DNA from: Rhizophagus clarus
Taxonomy: Eukaryota; Glomeromycota; Glomeromycetes; Glomerales; Glomeraceae
Assembly (NCBI GenBank): GCA_015698045.1
Contig: BLAL01000059.1
Location: 1,183,001 to 1,247,000, forward strand
Direction of reading: 5' to 3'
DNA: 64,000 nt
Shown here: one piece after another, positions 21,024 through 34,079 of the stretch
Layout of the letters: the number at the start of each line of letters is the position of its first letter
How positions within the stretch are numbered: the stretch's first letter is position 1
Position numbers and translations under genes: made by a program
The notes under the pieces: generated by a model
Seen by the model: only the letters and a program-made list of their open reading frames with translations
Databases searched by the model: none
Told to the model about the DNA's origin: nothing

Positions 21024-23330
21024 TTAAAAAATATATTTATTTACAAAATATTCATTCATTTGATTAAAACAGGGTACTATGTGAAAGACACCATGTATAG
21101 ACTCTATAGCTACAAAATTATATAATTCTACTAATTTTAAGTGAGGACATCCATATAAATATGGATTCCTTTTAGATTTAAAAAAGTACCATTGAATCAA
21201 TACAAGATTTAGCAGTATGTTTGCTAATACTTTTACTAACAATAGGGCCTATAAACAAAAATATTTATTTATTATTTTATAAATAAATTATTACGCAAAT
21301 TTACATATTACCTGTCCATAATAAAGTCCTTGATCTGACATTTGGATTCTTCAGAATTCATCAAAATAGCTATGTCGCTAAACTATGATTTATTGTGATA
21401 ACTATTTATTGCACGCATTATGGTACCATTTTCCAGTGTAACTGTTCCATATATGTTTATTCAGGTTTCACCAGTAATCATAAAGTCATCAAATAAATCT
21501 AGATATGAATCCAGACAACGTACAAATTTACTGAAGCTGATCTGCATTTTATTATCTACAAAATTTTTATTTTCTTTAAAAAATGTATTTGCATTTTGTA
21601 AAGAGAACTCAATAGCTTTGCAGAAAATTTGCAAGTGTGAGATAATTTTGTTAAATTTACTGACTGTTGAGACATTCTAATAGATATTGCTTGTCGTTTT
21701 ATCTATTAATTTAATTTTTGAGTTTAGTTAAATAAAAAATATATATAATATATAAATTTCAAATACTTACAGTTTGTAAAAGCTGAGGTTCAACATCTTT
21801 CTTATTGGTAATTTGGTAGGGTATTTTAACAAAATACTTGTGAAGACTTTCATAAGTCTCTGTAGTATAACCATTTATTGTGCCATAAAATCATATTGAG
21901 TCAACAATATGATATACCCATGAATGCAATTTAAACAGCTTCAAATTAGAAGGAGAAATGAATTTAAAAGCCTTGACAAACATTTGCATCCATCTATATA
22001 TTGCATCCTAAAATTTTAAATGTTAGTTAATTTACGCTTCAATTTTACCAAAATTTTAATTACATACATTAAATTTCACCAAGTCGTTTTCACTAAATTC
22101 TTCAGATCTACTTAAAATATATATTTTATTCCAATATTCATATAATTTTGTAAATCATCATTATTTACAAAATTATCTACTTTTTTATCATTTCTATCAT
22201 ATAAATTATCAATAACAAATAACATGATTTTTATCAAACTTCAGTATTCATTAGCGTTTAACTTTGCAATCGACCGCAGCCCATTGGAAAAAATTATAAT
22301 GCCAGGAAAACATGGAATTGCTGCTAGACGACGGTCTACTTTCTCAACTAATTTATTACCATTATTGTGTTGCAATTTTAAGATCTTGCATGTAAAATTA
22401 ATTTGATAACAAAATAAACCCAAATCTAAATGGTGCATTCTGTTAGGAATGGTAGCCAAGTGAATATTTATGTTTCTTGATAATATAAATATTTTATAAT
22501 TAATATAAATATATGTTGTTATAATTATTTCTGCTTTTGTATACTTATGGCAAATCCCAAAAAAAATTAGGCACACATTCTATGCAAACATATTTTGTGT
22601 ATCATTTTCAAAATGTTTATGCATTTCATCATGAGTTCTTGGTATTACATCATTAGATGATAAGTCTATATTTGCAAGATTGTTTTTTTTAACTAAACAA
22701 AAGTGACATGGAAGGCTTGAATTCGAAGATTTATAAACTAAACAAAAACTTGCAGCTTCTGGCCAATCTGCAATAATAGTTGAAACTCTAGGATAAAACC
22801 AGATATTTTCATTGTTTACATAAAGGTCTATACTATTTTTTAACAGAATAATTGGTTCTAGTAAATGACGTAAAGATTTATTTTTGGTTTTACAAACAAA
22901 TTCTTTATTTGCAGCTTCTAAAATTGGTAAATATCCAAAAAGTTGCTTTGCAATATATTTGTTGACGTTGTGAATAAATTCTTTTCCCCCACTGGTCAGA
23001 ATTTAAAATTTTACTTAAGTCTTGATACGCGTCACAACCTTAAAATATACATTTATAAATCCCTTTTGCCTTGGAATAATAATGGATATTACCTACAAAA
23101 ATAGATAAAAATTTCTATCCCATAGCCCTAAAGTTTAAAGGTAGCTTTTTGTGTATTTCTGCAACTAAAATTTGTTTAAATTCAACAATAGTATTAACTT
23201 GTAGTTCATCAAGTTCTTGGCAATGTTTATTATATCTTCGCACATTTTGTTAGTGTCGTGCTAAACCCTTTGAGTTCTTGAATTCTTTTTTGCAGGTGGA
23301 GCAGGTGGAGTTATTAGATTGAGGAAGCAT
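21024..23330 (-). pseudogene. dead zinc-finger transposase gene (Plavaka/CMC-like)
   Basis: From ATG 23330 the frame begins with a C2H2-type finger (CSTCKKEFKNSKGLARH) and hits a stop. Further pieces follow in several frames: 22576-22241 has NRMHHLDLGLFCYQI and VDRRLAAIPCFPGI followed by AKLNANEY; 21242-21024 is the C-terminus with GCPHLKLVELY and YFVNKYIF. This combination of N-terminal finger, HHLDLGLF core and FVNKYIF tail is a repeat family common in Glomeromycotina. I attribute it to Plavaka-type (CACTA-related) transposases with moderate doubt. Many stops make it inactive. It lies 100 bp from the Tc1-type element that contains a CACAG-ended element. Confidence 0.55.
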
Positions 23331-23619
23331 TGCTGAAGGCATATATTGCTATAATTCACGTTATTTTATAACTTTTTAGAACCTAAAATAAAAAAATAAA
23401 ACTGAGTAAATAGTAGAATTTTATATTTACAGTCAACTTCCTTTATAATCACCTCCGTTATAGTCACATTACCTTATATAGTCACCTTAGTTGAATGTCT
23501 CAAATTTTCATATATAAAAACTATAGTTTATAGTCACAAACTACCTATAGTCACTATCACATCTTTTTTTAAAAATTTTATACATATGTGATTATAAAAA
23601 GATATTTATTAAAATATAA

Positions 23620-24110
23620 TTATTCTATGATCTAATGATCAGATTTCAATGATCTTTAGCTCATTAAGTCCTCTCATTGAAAGGAATCAGATGGTAGTAA
23701 TTTTATAATGATTGGATCAATATTGACCAAGAAATTCGATTTTAAAGATCAAATCAGCATTTTATACATGTAAAATTTGCATAACATTAAATATTTTGAC
23801 TGTATTTAATTATTACGGGTTCTAGTGATTGGATTTTAATGATCTTAGACTCATTAGAATCGTCTCATCGAGCGTAAGCTAATGATAATAATTTTATAAT
23901 GATTGGATTAATATTGACCGAGAAATTCGATTTTAAAGACAAGATCAGCATTTTTTATATGTAAAATTCACGTAATATTAAATATTGACTGTATTTTAAT
24001 TATTACGGGTTCTAGTGATCAGATTTTAATGATCTTAGGCTTGTTGGAATCGTCTTATCAAGAGGAATCTAATGGCTATAAATCCATAATAATTGGAATA
24101 AAATTGACAA
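23620..24110. repeat. about 187-bp tandem repeat, 2.5 copies, inside the Tc1-type element
   Basis: Units share gattttaatgatctta, attttataatgattgga, attgaccgagaaattcgat and tattacgggttctagtgat. Confidence 0.8.
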
Positions 24111-24339
24111 AATTACTATAATGTGAATATTTAACCAAAATTATTACAATTTATAATTCTAGCCAAAATTACTGCACAGGTCGAATGGTGGCAAATCAGT
24201 CACCAATCAGCTATCAATCGGGTATCTTATTGATAACTGATTGATTCAATAAGTATTCAATCGGGTGGCCGATTGATAGACGATTTCCGCCAAAATCCGT
24301 CATCAATCGGGCAGGCCGATTGATGGTCAACTGATGGTC

Positions 24340-25035
24340 GATTGATGGTCGATTGATGGTCGATTGATGGTCGATTAATGGTCAAAATATGGTCAAATGG
24401 TCGAATTATGGTCAAATTATGGTCAAATTATGGTCGAATTAAGGTCAAATTAAGGTCAAATTTAAGGTCAAATTAAGGTCAAATTAAGGTCAAATTAAGG
24501 TCAAATTAAGGTCAAATTATGGTCAAATTATGGTCAAATTATGGTCGAATTATGGTCGAATTATGGTCGAATTAAGGTCAAATTATGGTCAAAATTATGG
24601 TCGAATTAAGGTCGAATTAAGGTCAAATTAAGGTCAAATTAAGGTCAAATTAAGGTCAAATTAAGGTCAAATTAAGGTCAAATTAAGGTCAAATTAAGGT
24701 CAAATTAAGGTCAAATTAAGGTCAAATTAAGGTCAAATTAAGGTCAAATTAAGGTCAAATTAAGGTCAAATTAAGGTCAAATTAAGGTCAAATTAAGGTC
24801 AAATTAAGGTCAAATTATGGTCAAATTATGGTCAAATTAAGGAGGTCAAATTAAGGTCAAATTATGGTCGAATTATGGTCAAATTAAGGAGGTCAAATTA
24901 AGGTCAAATTAAGGTCAAATTAAGGTCAATTTAAGGTCAATTTATGGTCAATTTATGGTCAATTTATGTGGTCAAATTATGTGGTCAAATTATGTGGTCA
25001 AATTATGGTCAATTATGGTCAATTGATGGTCGAAT
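24340..25035. repeat. 11-bp satellite array (copy 1)
   Basis: About 60 copies of GGTCAAATTAA or GGTCAAATTAT and variants. The unit length is close to one DNA turn, so the short A/T tracts fall on one face of the helix. Confidence 0.95.
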
Positions 25036-25654
25036 GACCAATTTTTGTAGAATAATATAATGAATAATAAAATTTATTATAGCACATAATAAAACACATA
25101 GTATCTTTATTTATATTAATAACAGATAAGTATTTAAAATAAAAACATTTATTATAATAATATGTTAGTATATGACTAATAAAGTTAGTAATATTTAATA
25201 AATAAATAGTAAAGCGTAAATATAAAAAGTTAGTAATAATTATAATAAAATACACAAATACAAAAAGTTAGTATTATGAAGAATTTGATGATAAAATGTA
25301 TAAAAAAAAAAAAAGAAAAATACGTGATGATGTTAGTAAAATATAAAAAAAAAAGAATAACATTAGTAATAATAAAATACACAAATACAAAAAGTTAGTA
25401 TTATGAAGAGTTTGATAAAATTTATAAAAAAAAAAAAAAAGAAAAATACGTGATGATGTTAGTAAAATATGAAAAAAAAGAATAACATTAGTAATATTAA
25501 AAAAAGGTAAAGTTAATATTATAAAATAAATCATTACCATAAATTTAATGACAAAAATACAATAATTAATATACCTGTAAAATGTAATGAGAGTAAGAAG
25601 AAAACAGAAAAGAAAGGGTGTATGATTTTTGAAAAATAAACAGAGTCGCGTTTG

Positions 25655-25760
25655 GTTATTTATATGCATGTTAAGATCAGGTCACGTGCATAAAGATCAG
25701 ACCGAATTTTGATTGGTTAATAATAGATAAATTGAAAACCTACTATCGTTAGTTGTAATT
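25655..25760 (-). promoter_or_regulatory. promoter-like block in the unique module
   Basis: Read on the minus strand: CCAAT-type ATTAACCAATC near 25715, CACGTG at about 25683-25688, and a TATAAATA box near 25658-25665. The same elements recur in order at 38880-38965. It would drive transcription toward the 11-bp array. Promoter function is inference. Confidence 0.4.
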
Positions 25761-25899
25761 TTTCATCTCATATAGTCATATATTATAATTTGCCTTGGAC
25801 TTTCGGATACCTAATTTTTTTAATAATATTAACTTATTTAAAATAAATTTAATAAAAAATGTATTGTTTTTTTAAAATGTTATGAAATCTAAAAAAATC

Positions 25900-27560
25900 C
25901 TCTATTAAAAATATTTCATACAAACTCTTAGGAAACCTCAAAAAAAAAAATCTATTTATCAAAATATCCTATACGAATCTTAGGAAATCTCAAAAAAAAA
26001 TTTCCTATCAGATATTCCATACGAACTCTTTCCATATGAACTTTTAGAAATCTCTCTCAAAAAAATTTTCTATCAAAGAATCCCATGCGAATCCTTTCCA
26101 TATGAACCCTAAAAAATTTCACAAAAAATTTTCTATCAGATATCCCATACGAACTCTTTCAATACGAACTCTTAGAAAATCTCTTAAAAAAAATTTTCTA
26201 TCAAAGATATTCCATACGAACCCCCTACTATATGAACACTTGGAAAATCTTTATTAAAATATCCCATACGAACTCTTCCCACACGAACTCTAAGAAAATC
26301 TCTCTCAAAAAAATTTTCTATCAAAGAATCCCATACGAACCCTTCCATATGAACTCCTAGAAAATCTCTTAAGAAAAATTTTTCTATCAGATATCCCATA
26401 CGAACTCTTAGAAATAAAAAAAAAAATCTATTTATCAAAAATGTCCCATGCGAATCCTTTCCATATGAACCCTAAAAAATTTCACAAAAAAATTTTCTAT
26501 CAGATATCCCATACGAACTCTTCCCACACAAATTCTTAGAAAATCTCTTAAAAAAAAATTTTCTATCAAAGAATCCCATACGAACGCTTTTCTTATGAAC
26601 TCTTAGAAAATCTCTTAAGAAAAATTTTTCTATCAGATATCCCATACGAACTCTTTCCATATGAACTCTTAGAAAATCTCTTAAAAAACAACTTTTCTAT
26701 CAAAGAATCCCATGCGAACTCTTTCCATATGAACTCTTAGAAAATCTCTCAAAAAAAAATTTTCTACCAGATATCCCATACGAACTCTTCCCACACTAGA
26801 AAATCTTAAAAAAAATTTTCTATCAAAGACATCCCATATGAACCTTTTTCCATATGAACACTTGGAAAATCTTTATCAAAATATCCCATACGAACTGTTC
26901 CTTTACGAATTCTTAGAAAATCTATAAAAATAATTTTCTAACAAAGAATCCATACGAACCCTTCCCATACGAACTCTTAGAAAATCTCTCAAAAAAAAAT
27001 TTTCTATTATTTATCCCATACGAACTGAACTTTTAGAAAATCTCTTAAAAAAAAAATTTTCTATCAGATATCCCATATGAACTCTTCCCATATGAACTTT
27101 TAGAAATAAAAAAAAAAATCTATTTATCAAAAATATCCTATACGAATCTTAGGAAATCTCTCAAAAAAATATTTCCTATCAGATATCCTACACGAACCCT
27201 TCCCATACGAACTCAGAAAATTTCGCAAAAAAATTTTCTATCAGATATCCCATACAAACTCTTCCCATACAAACTCTTAGAGAATCTCTTAAAAAAAATT
27301 TTCTATCAAAGATATCCAATAAACCTTTCCCATATGAACTCTTAGAAAATCTTTTAAAAAAAATTTTTCTATCAGATATCCCCATATGAACTCTTTCTAT
27401 ACGAACTCTTAGAAAATAAAAAAAATTTTTTATCAGATATCCCATATGAACTCTTTCCATACAAACTTTTAGAAATCTCAAAAAATAAAAATATCTCTAT
27501 TTATCAAAAATATCCTATATGAATCTTAGAAAATCTATCAAAAAAAAATTTCTATCAGAG
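25900..27560. repeat. 63-66-bp satellite array (copy 1)
   Basis: About 25 degenerate units with TCCCATACGAACTCTT, CCATATGAACTCTTAG, AAAATCTC and AAAATTTTCTATCA. Single-base changes are frequent. Minus-strand ORFs in it are repeat translations. Confidence 0.95.
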
Positions 27561-28149
27561 TTTAGAGTTTTAAAATGGTTTATAAATTAAATATTTTAAA
27601 ACGACGTTATTGAAAAAATCTAAAAAATCCGCTAATATATAATAAGCCAATTAGCAACCAATCAGTCATCAATCAGATATGGTCGATTGGTAACCTATTG
27701 ATAACTGGTAAATTCAACCGTACACCAATCAGTCATCAATCAGTCATATGACCAGTTGATAACTGATTTGGAATTTATACCTGATTGATGACCTATTGAA
27801 AGAATCAGTCATCAATAGGTATCCAATCGGTTACCAATCAGTCACATGACTGATTGATGACCGATTTGACTCCATTCGACCTGTGCTGATTTAACTATAA
27901 GATTTTATTGCTTATAGTCACATCTCATCATAGTCACCAAATATAGACTGTCCCAAATGTGTGACTATAGAGAGAGTTGATTGTACTACATTTTATTTCC
28001 AGTAACGCATATTTCTTACCTGAAAAAACAGATGAGTTTGTAAGAAAAGAGATGGGTTTTGCCCTTAGTTTTTGTTGTTTTAGATGGTTTCTAATGGTCA
28101 TATGAGGTTAACATAACAATTAGTAACATTACAAATCAGGTGTTTTTGT

Positions 28150-28920
28150 GATATGATTGACTATTTTGGAGGTCAAATTTTGTGGTCAAAATCCGTATAT
28201 CATCAGATATGTATTCCCTCTTTCTTTCATTTTCATTCACTTTCTTCTTTTTCATTATCGCTCCTTTCCTTTCATTCTCATGATCGTTTCATTCTTATCA
28301 TTATTTTATCCTCATCATTGTTTCATCCTCATCAATCATCATTTTGTCTTCATCATCAATTATCATTTCGTCCTTATCACCAATTATCATTTCATCCTTA
28401 TCATCAATTATCATTTTGTCTGTCCTTATCATTGATTATTATTATTATTGTTTCATCCATCCTCATCACCAATTATCATTTTGTCTTCACCATCAAATAT
28501 CATTTCGTTCTCATCATCAATTATCATTTCATCCTTATCATTTCGTTCTTATCATTGTTTTATTTTTATCATCATTTTATTCTTGTCATCTTTTTATTTC
28601 TCCTCATCATCTTTTCATCTTTTCATTCCTTTCTTATTATCTCTTTGTTTTTCATCATCCTTTCATTTTGTTCATCTCCCTTTTATCATCCTTTCATTTT
28701 TTTGTCCCCTTCTTGTCATCTTTTCTTTTTTTTGCCCCTCCCATTATCTTTTTATTTTCATTTCTATTCCCTTTCATTTTGTTCCTATTTCCTTTTGTTT
28801 TCAATCCTGTTCCTTTTATTTTTGCATTCTTTCTCTCTTCTTTTTACTATCTTTCTTTTTTTTTACTATATTTTTTGTCTCCTATCATCTTCGTTAACTC
28901 CAATTATTTGTTACTAATAT
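28150..28920. repeat. pyrimidine-rich low-complexity tract
   Basis: It begins as 21-25-bp units around ATCAATTATCATTTCGTCCTT (28300-28560) and passes into irregular C/T-rich sequence. Open frames in all three plus frames follow from the near absence of A/G and are not taken as genes. Confidence 0.85.
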
Positions 28921-31850
28921 TATTTCCATTATTTCTCTCTCTTATTATCATAATTGTTAGGCTTCTCTTTTTTGTATCATTATTATCATTAATAGTTATG
29001 TTAAAATTGCAACCAATAAAATTTATCACGTGATAGAAAGTGCGTTACAATGCAGGGTATGTTAAATAAATTTACTCTATTTTATATGTGTGAAATTTTG
29101 CAAAAAAAGAAAAATAAGAAAAAAATAATAATTAATAAAAAAAAATAAATTTAACAATTATTTCTTGAACAAGAATGATATCATCTATGATGTCTATGAT
29201 AATCTCTCAAATGAGAATGAGAGTGAGAATATGATCATCACCTATAATGATTTCATAAATAAGATCAAAATCAAGAATATGATCATTTACAATGATTCCT
29301 TGAAATAGAACAGAAACTATCTCATCTATGATAATAAGATCAAGATTTACCTCATCTATTACTCCATCTACTACGCCTATTTCTTTTATATCTTCTATAA
29401 GCGTACCTAAAATGATCTAAAAATAAATGAATAATTAGTTTTATAAAATTTAATTAAATATAAATATAGTCACCATTTCAAAGTCAAAATTTGACACTAA
29501 GTTCATCATAAAATTTATAATCATGCCAAATTAGACTTCTTAATTCGTATCTATTTGCATCTGGATCTCTGGTTAACAGTCTTTTTAAATTTTTGTAACC
29601 ACATTTTAAAGAGTACTATTTTACTTGGCACTGTCTAGCCAATATTTCATATTGATAGTGATGACAGATATAATTAGCAATTTGAATCCAAATGTCCAAA
29701 TGGTGAGTATTATCTTCAAACAGCTGATGGTGTTTTGCCTTTGTTCGATCAATATTAACACAATATTATCAGGCCACTCTGTAACTGATTCATGCAGATT
29801 TAGTACTTGGATTACTTGATTATTTGCATTTTTTTTTAAAATAAAAATGTTGTTAGAATGGTAAGAAAGTTTTAGAATGGGTATTTAAATATATTTTGCA
29901 AATATAACTACATAATCAATTAATGATAAATTATTCTTTTATTCCTTATAATTAGTGATGTATGTAAATTAAATACACGTAGCGTACATACTCTTAATTC
30001 TTTGCAAATTTCAGCATTTTTCTTAATAGTGCTATTCTTGTTTTGTTTTAGCATATAAAGCACATTTAAAATTGATAGGCTGTATTAATGATTTTTATGG
30101 ATAATATGTGCTTTGTATATATAATAATTTTAATAATTTTTTGAATTACTGAATGTAATATAATATTTAATTCTATACAATTGTGATTTTTGGAAAAAAT
30201 TTCAATGGCAATATAATTTGTGTTATAATTTTGCATAATTAAATATTAATTTGCTTTTAATTCATTTTTAATTTACTTTTAATTCACTTTTAATTCATTT
30301 TTAATTACAAGTTAATTGGTAGATCTTTTTAATTTAACAAGAATTGGAGCCTTTGCAATAGAAAGGTACGAAACTCAAAAAAAAATAAAAATTTAATTAT
30401 TATTAAATTTACACTTATTTTAGTATAAAAAATCTAATTAACATATAAAATAAATTTAAAAATTTTTTTGAGTTTTGTACCTTTCTATTGCAAAGACCCC
30501 AGATAATCAATTTATAATATGGTAATTAGCCAGTGGTATCAATTGATTGACCATCACTATAATTGTGAGTTTGTATATCTGCTATACAAACTTATTTTTT
30601 TAACACGTAAAAAGATTTTGTTAGTTGTTATGTTACTTCAATGTCAAATTCTAAACAGCAAAGACCTTGTAAACATGAAAATTACTCTATTTTGTCTGAA
30701 ATAATATATTATGGTAATTGAAAATTTACTTATGTTATCGTTCAAAAAGGTATCTACCTGTCAGCTACACAATTAAAATATACTAAAGCACCTAATTATT
30801 TTCCTGTGTCTGATTACTATATTATTAAAACTACGCCTGCAAGAATGATATTTATTAAATTCATGTAATTTTAATTAATTAAATAAGTTGTTATGAAATA
30901 ATAATATTAAATAAATTCATCAAAATATTCATTATGAAAAGGATGATTACTTAATTTATGAAAGTGAAACACAATTTTATTGAAATAAATAAAATAAGCC
31001 GCATTCTAATAATTCTGAATCGTACACTAGAAAATTTATTTTAGTTTGGCAAAGTTCTTAAGCATAAAGAGATCTATAAATTAAAAAAAATTGTTAGCAC
31101 TCTAATGCAGATATTCAAATTTTATATGAAGGAGTCCGGTCGATGTTTTCACCACTAAAACCTTCACAAGACGATATTTTTTGCCTAAGGCGATATATGA
31201 AGTTGAATTTAAAATATTATTGCAAACTTCCTGAAACAAGTGTTGTAACTGGGATAACTAATTTAGCTAATAATTTAATTTCAATTTAATTATTAAAACT
31301 TTTGTATTCTTTTATTATTTATTTAACGCGCAGTTATGTAGCATTTGGCTTTAGACTAATAAACGGGATTTTAATACTGATTATATTTAACTTGTTTTAT
31401 TAATTAAAAAAATACTTGCTTTCAAAAGTAGTATGACCTGATTATATTTAAATAAAGAATAAATAAAGATAGTGACTCACAACAAATAATATAACAACTT
31501 TATTTAAAATTAAACAAAATACTACATTCTATATTATTTAAAAAATAATTATTTTTATTGATTATATTAATTTGTTATTGCCAATTCCGCCTTGAATTTT
31601 ATACACAATATCATGAAATTTCAAAAATCTTTCTTATAATCATCTCATCACTGAGTAAATTTAAATTATTTATTAACTAGCTTTTCAATTGCAGAGTAAT
31701 TCATCCAAGTGCAAGCACAATTGTCATCTTATCTCGTTTGAGCCTTGCACCTTTACTTTTGTTAAAAATACATTGACGTATCTGACAGACTTCGACAATA
31801 TTATTAATAATTTATTAAGTTTGTATAATATTTATATCATGATATTGAAA
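28921..31850. other. AT-rich region without supported genes
   Basis: Only short ORFs without domains. One MITE is annotated inside (30346-30500). The remainder shows nothing recognisable. Confidence 0.5.
30346..30500. mobile_element. 155-bp MITE with 37-bp terminal inverted repeats
   Basis: The left end GGAGCCTTTGCAATAGAAAG and the right end, read inward, GGGGTCTTTGCAATAGAAAG continue to match through GTACRAAACTCAAAAAAA. The target duplication is not clear. No ORF. Confidence 0.8.
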
Positions 31851-33062
31851 TTAACTAATTCTAATATTAAATTTAAAATTACTGAATTTTTTAAAATTAT
31901 TTAAAAAATGGTCATCTTCATTCAAATCATCACTTTTAAATTTTACCAATTTTAAATTGCTATTCAAATTATGATCGCGATTTTCCAAAATATTCATTAT
32001 ATAATTAAAGAATTCAACACGATCTATTTCTTTATAATCTAAAGATAAATAATTTAAATTGATACACAAGAATTCTAAATGTTTACAATTGTCTAAAATA
32101 TTTTCAAGTGATTGTAATGTTTTATAATTATAAATATAAATCGTTAAATATTTTATAATTCTGCAATATTCTATAAAATCTAAATATGTATCATAAGTGT
32201 CTTGTAGTGTGCTTAGTTCTTTTAACTTAAAACCGTGTTTCTTGAGCAAGCTCTTTAGACCAAGATTTTTATTTTTAAAATCTAACATACCACTACGAAT
32301 TCTTAAAATCTTCAAATGCATCATATCAAGAGATGTCAAAGTATCAAAGTTAAGTTCATCCTTGAAATTTAAATAAAAGTTATCTATTTCTAATATTTCA
32401 ACGTTAGAAAATTTCTGAATAAATGAATAATTTTTTGGTAATAAACCCTTTAATTTGAGTTTTTTTAAAGTAGTTATTTCTGAAAAGAGTGGCAATAATT
32501 CTTTCCAGATTTCAGACATTACTTCTAATTTCAAGCTGTTTAAAAACTGTTGCTTATTTATAATCTTTATCAAGCTACTGTTTGATTCATGATCAGTTGA
32601 AAATGTTGCATTGATTGACTATAGCCAATTACATTTAAATAAAAATTCTAAATTTTTATTAGAAGTCATCTTGATTTTTTTAATGTTATAACTTTCAAAA
32701 ATTTTAATTAATACTTTAGTTATCGGTATGTCTTTTTCAAGAAAATCAAATTTTATTATTTTGTCAATATTTACTTGTCTGCAAAACGAAAAATAACTAT
32801 AAAATGGTTGAAAATTACAGTTATTCATTGGGCCACTAAATTCTGTAGATAAGCAACGATAAATTATTAGCATTATATTATATAACTTTTGTGAATTTGA
32901 CAATGGCCAGTATAAAGCTTGTTCCCATAAAAACGGTACTGTAAATGATGATAGCTTTTTATTCACGAGTAAAAGGGAATGCAGTGAAAATTTATCATTT
33001 CGTAGTTCTTTTATTACTATTGTAATGATTTCGGCTGGAAAATTCAAAATATTATTATTCAT
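31851..33062 (-). pseudogene. F-box / LRR-type protein gene with one in-frame TAG
   Basis: From ATG 33062 the protein opens with an F-box (NFPAEIITIVIKELRNDKFSLHSLLLVN, then PFLWEQALYWPL). The frame meets TAG at 32619-32621 and continues open in the same frame to 31851, with leucine-rich-repeat-like segments (EITTLKKLKLKGLLP, NVEILEIDNFYL, HLEFLCINLNYLSL). The full length would be about 400 residues, usual for the large F-box family of Glomeromycotina, which recruits substrates to SCF ubiquitin ligases. With a single lesion it may be a recent pseudogene, an allele or an assembly error. Confidence 0.75.
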
Positions 33063-33177
33063 TCTTACTGAGAAATACATGCAAACTCGTGCTTTATTTA
33101 TAATAAAATCATAGATCTCTTGTTTACTAATTAAATAAAATTTATTTCGCTCCGCTACTCCTATTCTATTACGCATT

Positions 33178-33620
33178 CTAACTCTGAAGTTTCAGAATTA
33201 ATAACTATTTAGTCATAAAAGACGCACGTGGTTATACAATAATGACACGTTCTAATTCTGAATTTTTAAAACTAATAATTATTTAGTCATAAAAAACGCA
33301 CGCGGTTATACAAATAATAACTTATCTGACGCCGAAGTTTCAAAGCTAATAATTATTTAGTCATAAAGGATGCACGCGGTTATACAAATAATAACATATC
33401 TGAGGCAGAAGATTCAAAGCTTAAATTATTTAGTCATAAAGAATGCACGCGGTAATATTAATAATAACATAAATGACGCGTTTTAACTCTGAAAATTCAA
33501 ATATAATAATTATTTGTTATAAAAAAAACATGCATTTATCAAATAGTAACATAGAAGACGCGTTCTAACTCGAAGTTTAAAAGTAATAATTATTTAGTTA
33601 TTAAAGAAGCATGATGGTTT
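33178..33620. repeat. tandem repeat of about 75 bp, 5-6 copies, upstream of the F-box gene
   Basis: Units share taataattatttagtcataaa, gcacgcggttatac and aataataac, with tctgacgc. It begins about 115 bp before the F-box start codon and so occupies its promoter region. Confidence 0.85.
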
Positions 33621-34079
33621 TACCCTTTCATTGGACGGAAACTTTGGTGTTACAGGCCTTCTGCTATTAAGACGATCAAGTAAGGTAATATTTTAATAAG
33701 GACTATAAACTTTGCGATGTGAAAATTTCTGACCAATTTGAGTACGATTGCAGCTGTGGTTGGCTAATTATTCGTAAAGTATTTTAATAAATTTGATATT
33801 ACTGTATCATAATAAAAAAAAAAAATAAAAATAAAAGATGCATGCGATTATATCGTTATTTTAATATGCATTGTATTGTAAAAGAATTTTTAATATATAT
33901 TATATCGTTTTAATAATATTTTTTTTTTTTTGATATCATTGAATTTTTAATATGAATTAAATCGTTGTGAAATTATTTTTCTTTGATTTCAATTAAATTT
34001 CAATACGCATTTTTACGCATTAATACTAATAAATTATGAATATTTATTTTCAAATCGAACTGATAATTCATTAATACTT
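33621..34079. other. AT-rich spacer
   Basis: Simple A/T sequence with no gene recognised. Confidence 0.4.

Larger units (their letters stand above)
24175..27885. mobile_element. satellite-filled element with CACAG termini, copy 1 (CACTA-like)
   Basis: The left end CACAGGTCGAATGG is mirrored by CCATTCGACCTGTG at the right. CTG flanks both sides (24172-24174, 27886-27888), a 3-bp target duplication. CAC-initial termini, a 3-bp TSD and many short subterminal repeats (AATCGGTCATCAATCGG types in both orientations) are the marks of CACTA/EnSpm transposons. No transposase is encoded. The interior has a fixed order: left terminal block, 11-bp array, unique AT-rich module with a promoter-like block, 63-66-bp array, right terminal block. 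The 6.5 kb copy at 37586-44065 has the same order. Confidence 0.8.
23430..27983. mobile_element. Tc1/mariner-type element, split by a nested insertion
   Basis: The left end CAGTCAACTTCCTTTATAAT and the right end, read inward, CAATCAACTCTCTCTATAGT are inverted, with TA on both sides (23428-23429, 27984-27985). The motif TATAGTCAC recurs subterminally at both ends. After subtracting the 3.7 kb nested element about 0.84 kb remains, without a transposase, so it is non-autonomous. A right-end relic of the same family lies at about 60392-60418. Confidence 0.8.

Noticed and set aside
25274-25669. 131-codon hydrophobic minus ORF in the unique module
   Set aside because: Composed of A/T simple sequence, with internal duplication and not kept open in the other copy; considered non-coding.
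28153-29033. Ser/Phe/Leu-rich ORFs up to 254 codons
   Set aside because: Pyrimidine-rich low-complexity DNA without stop-forming purines; open in three frames, no domain.
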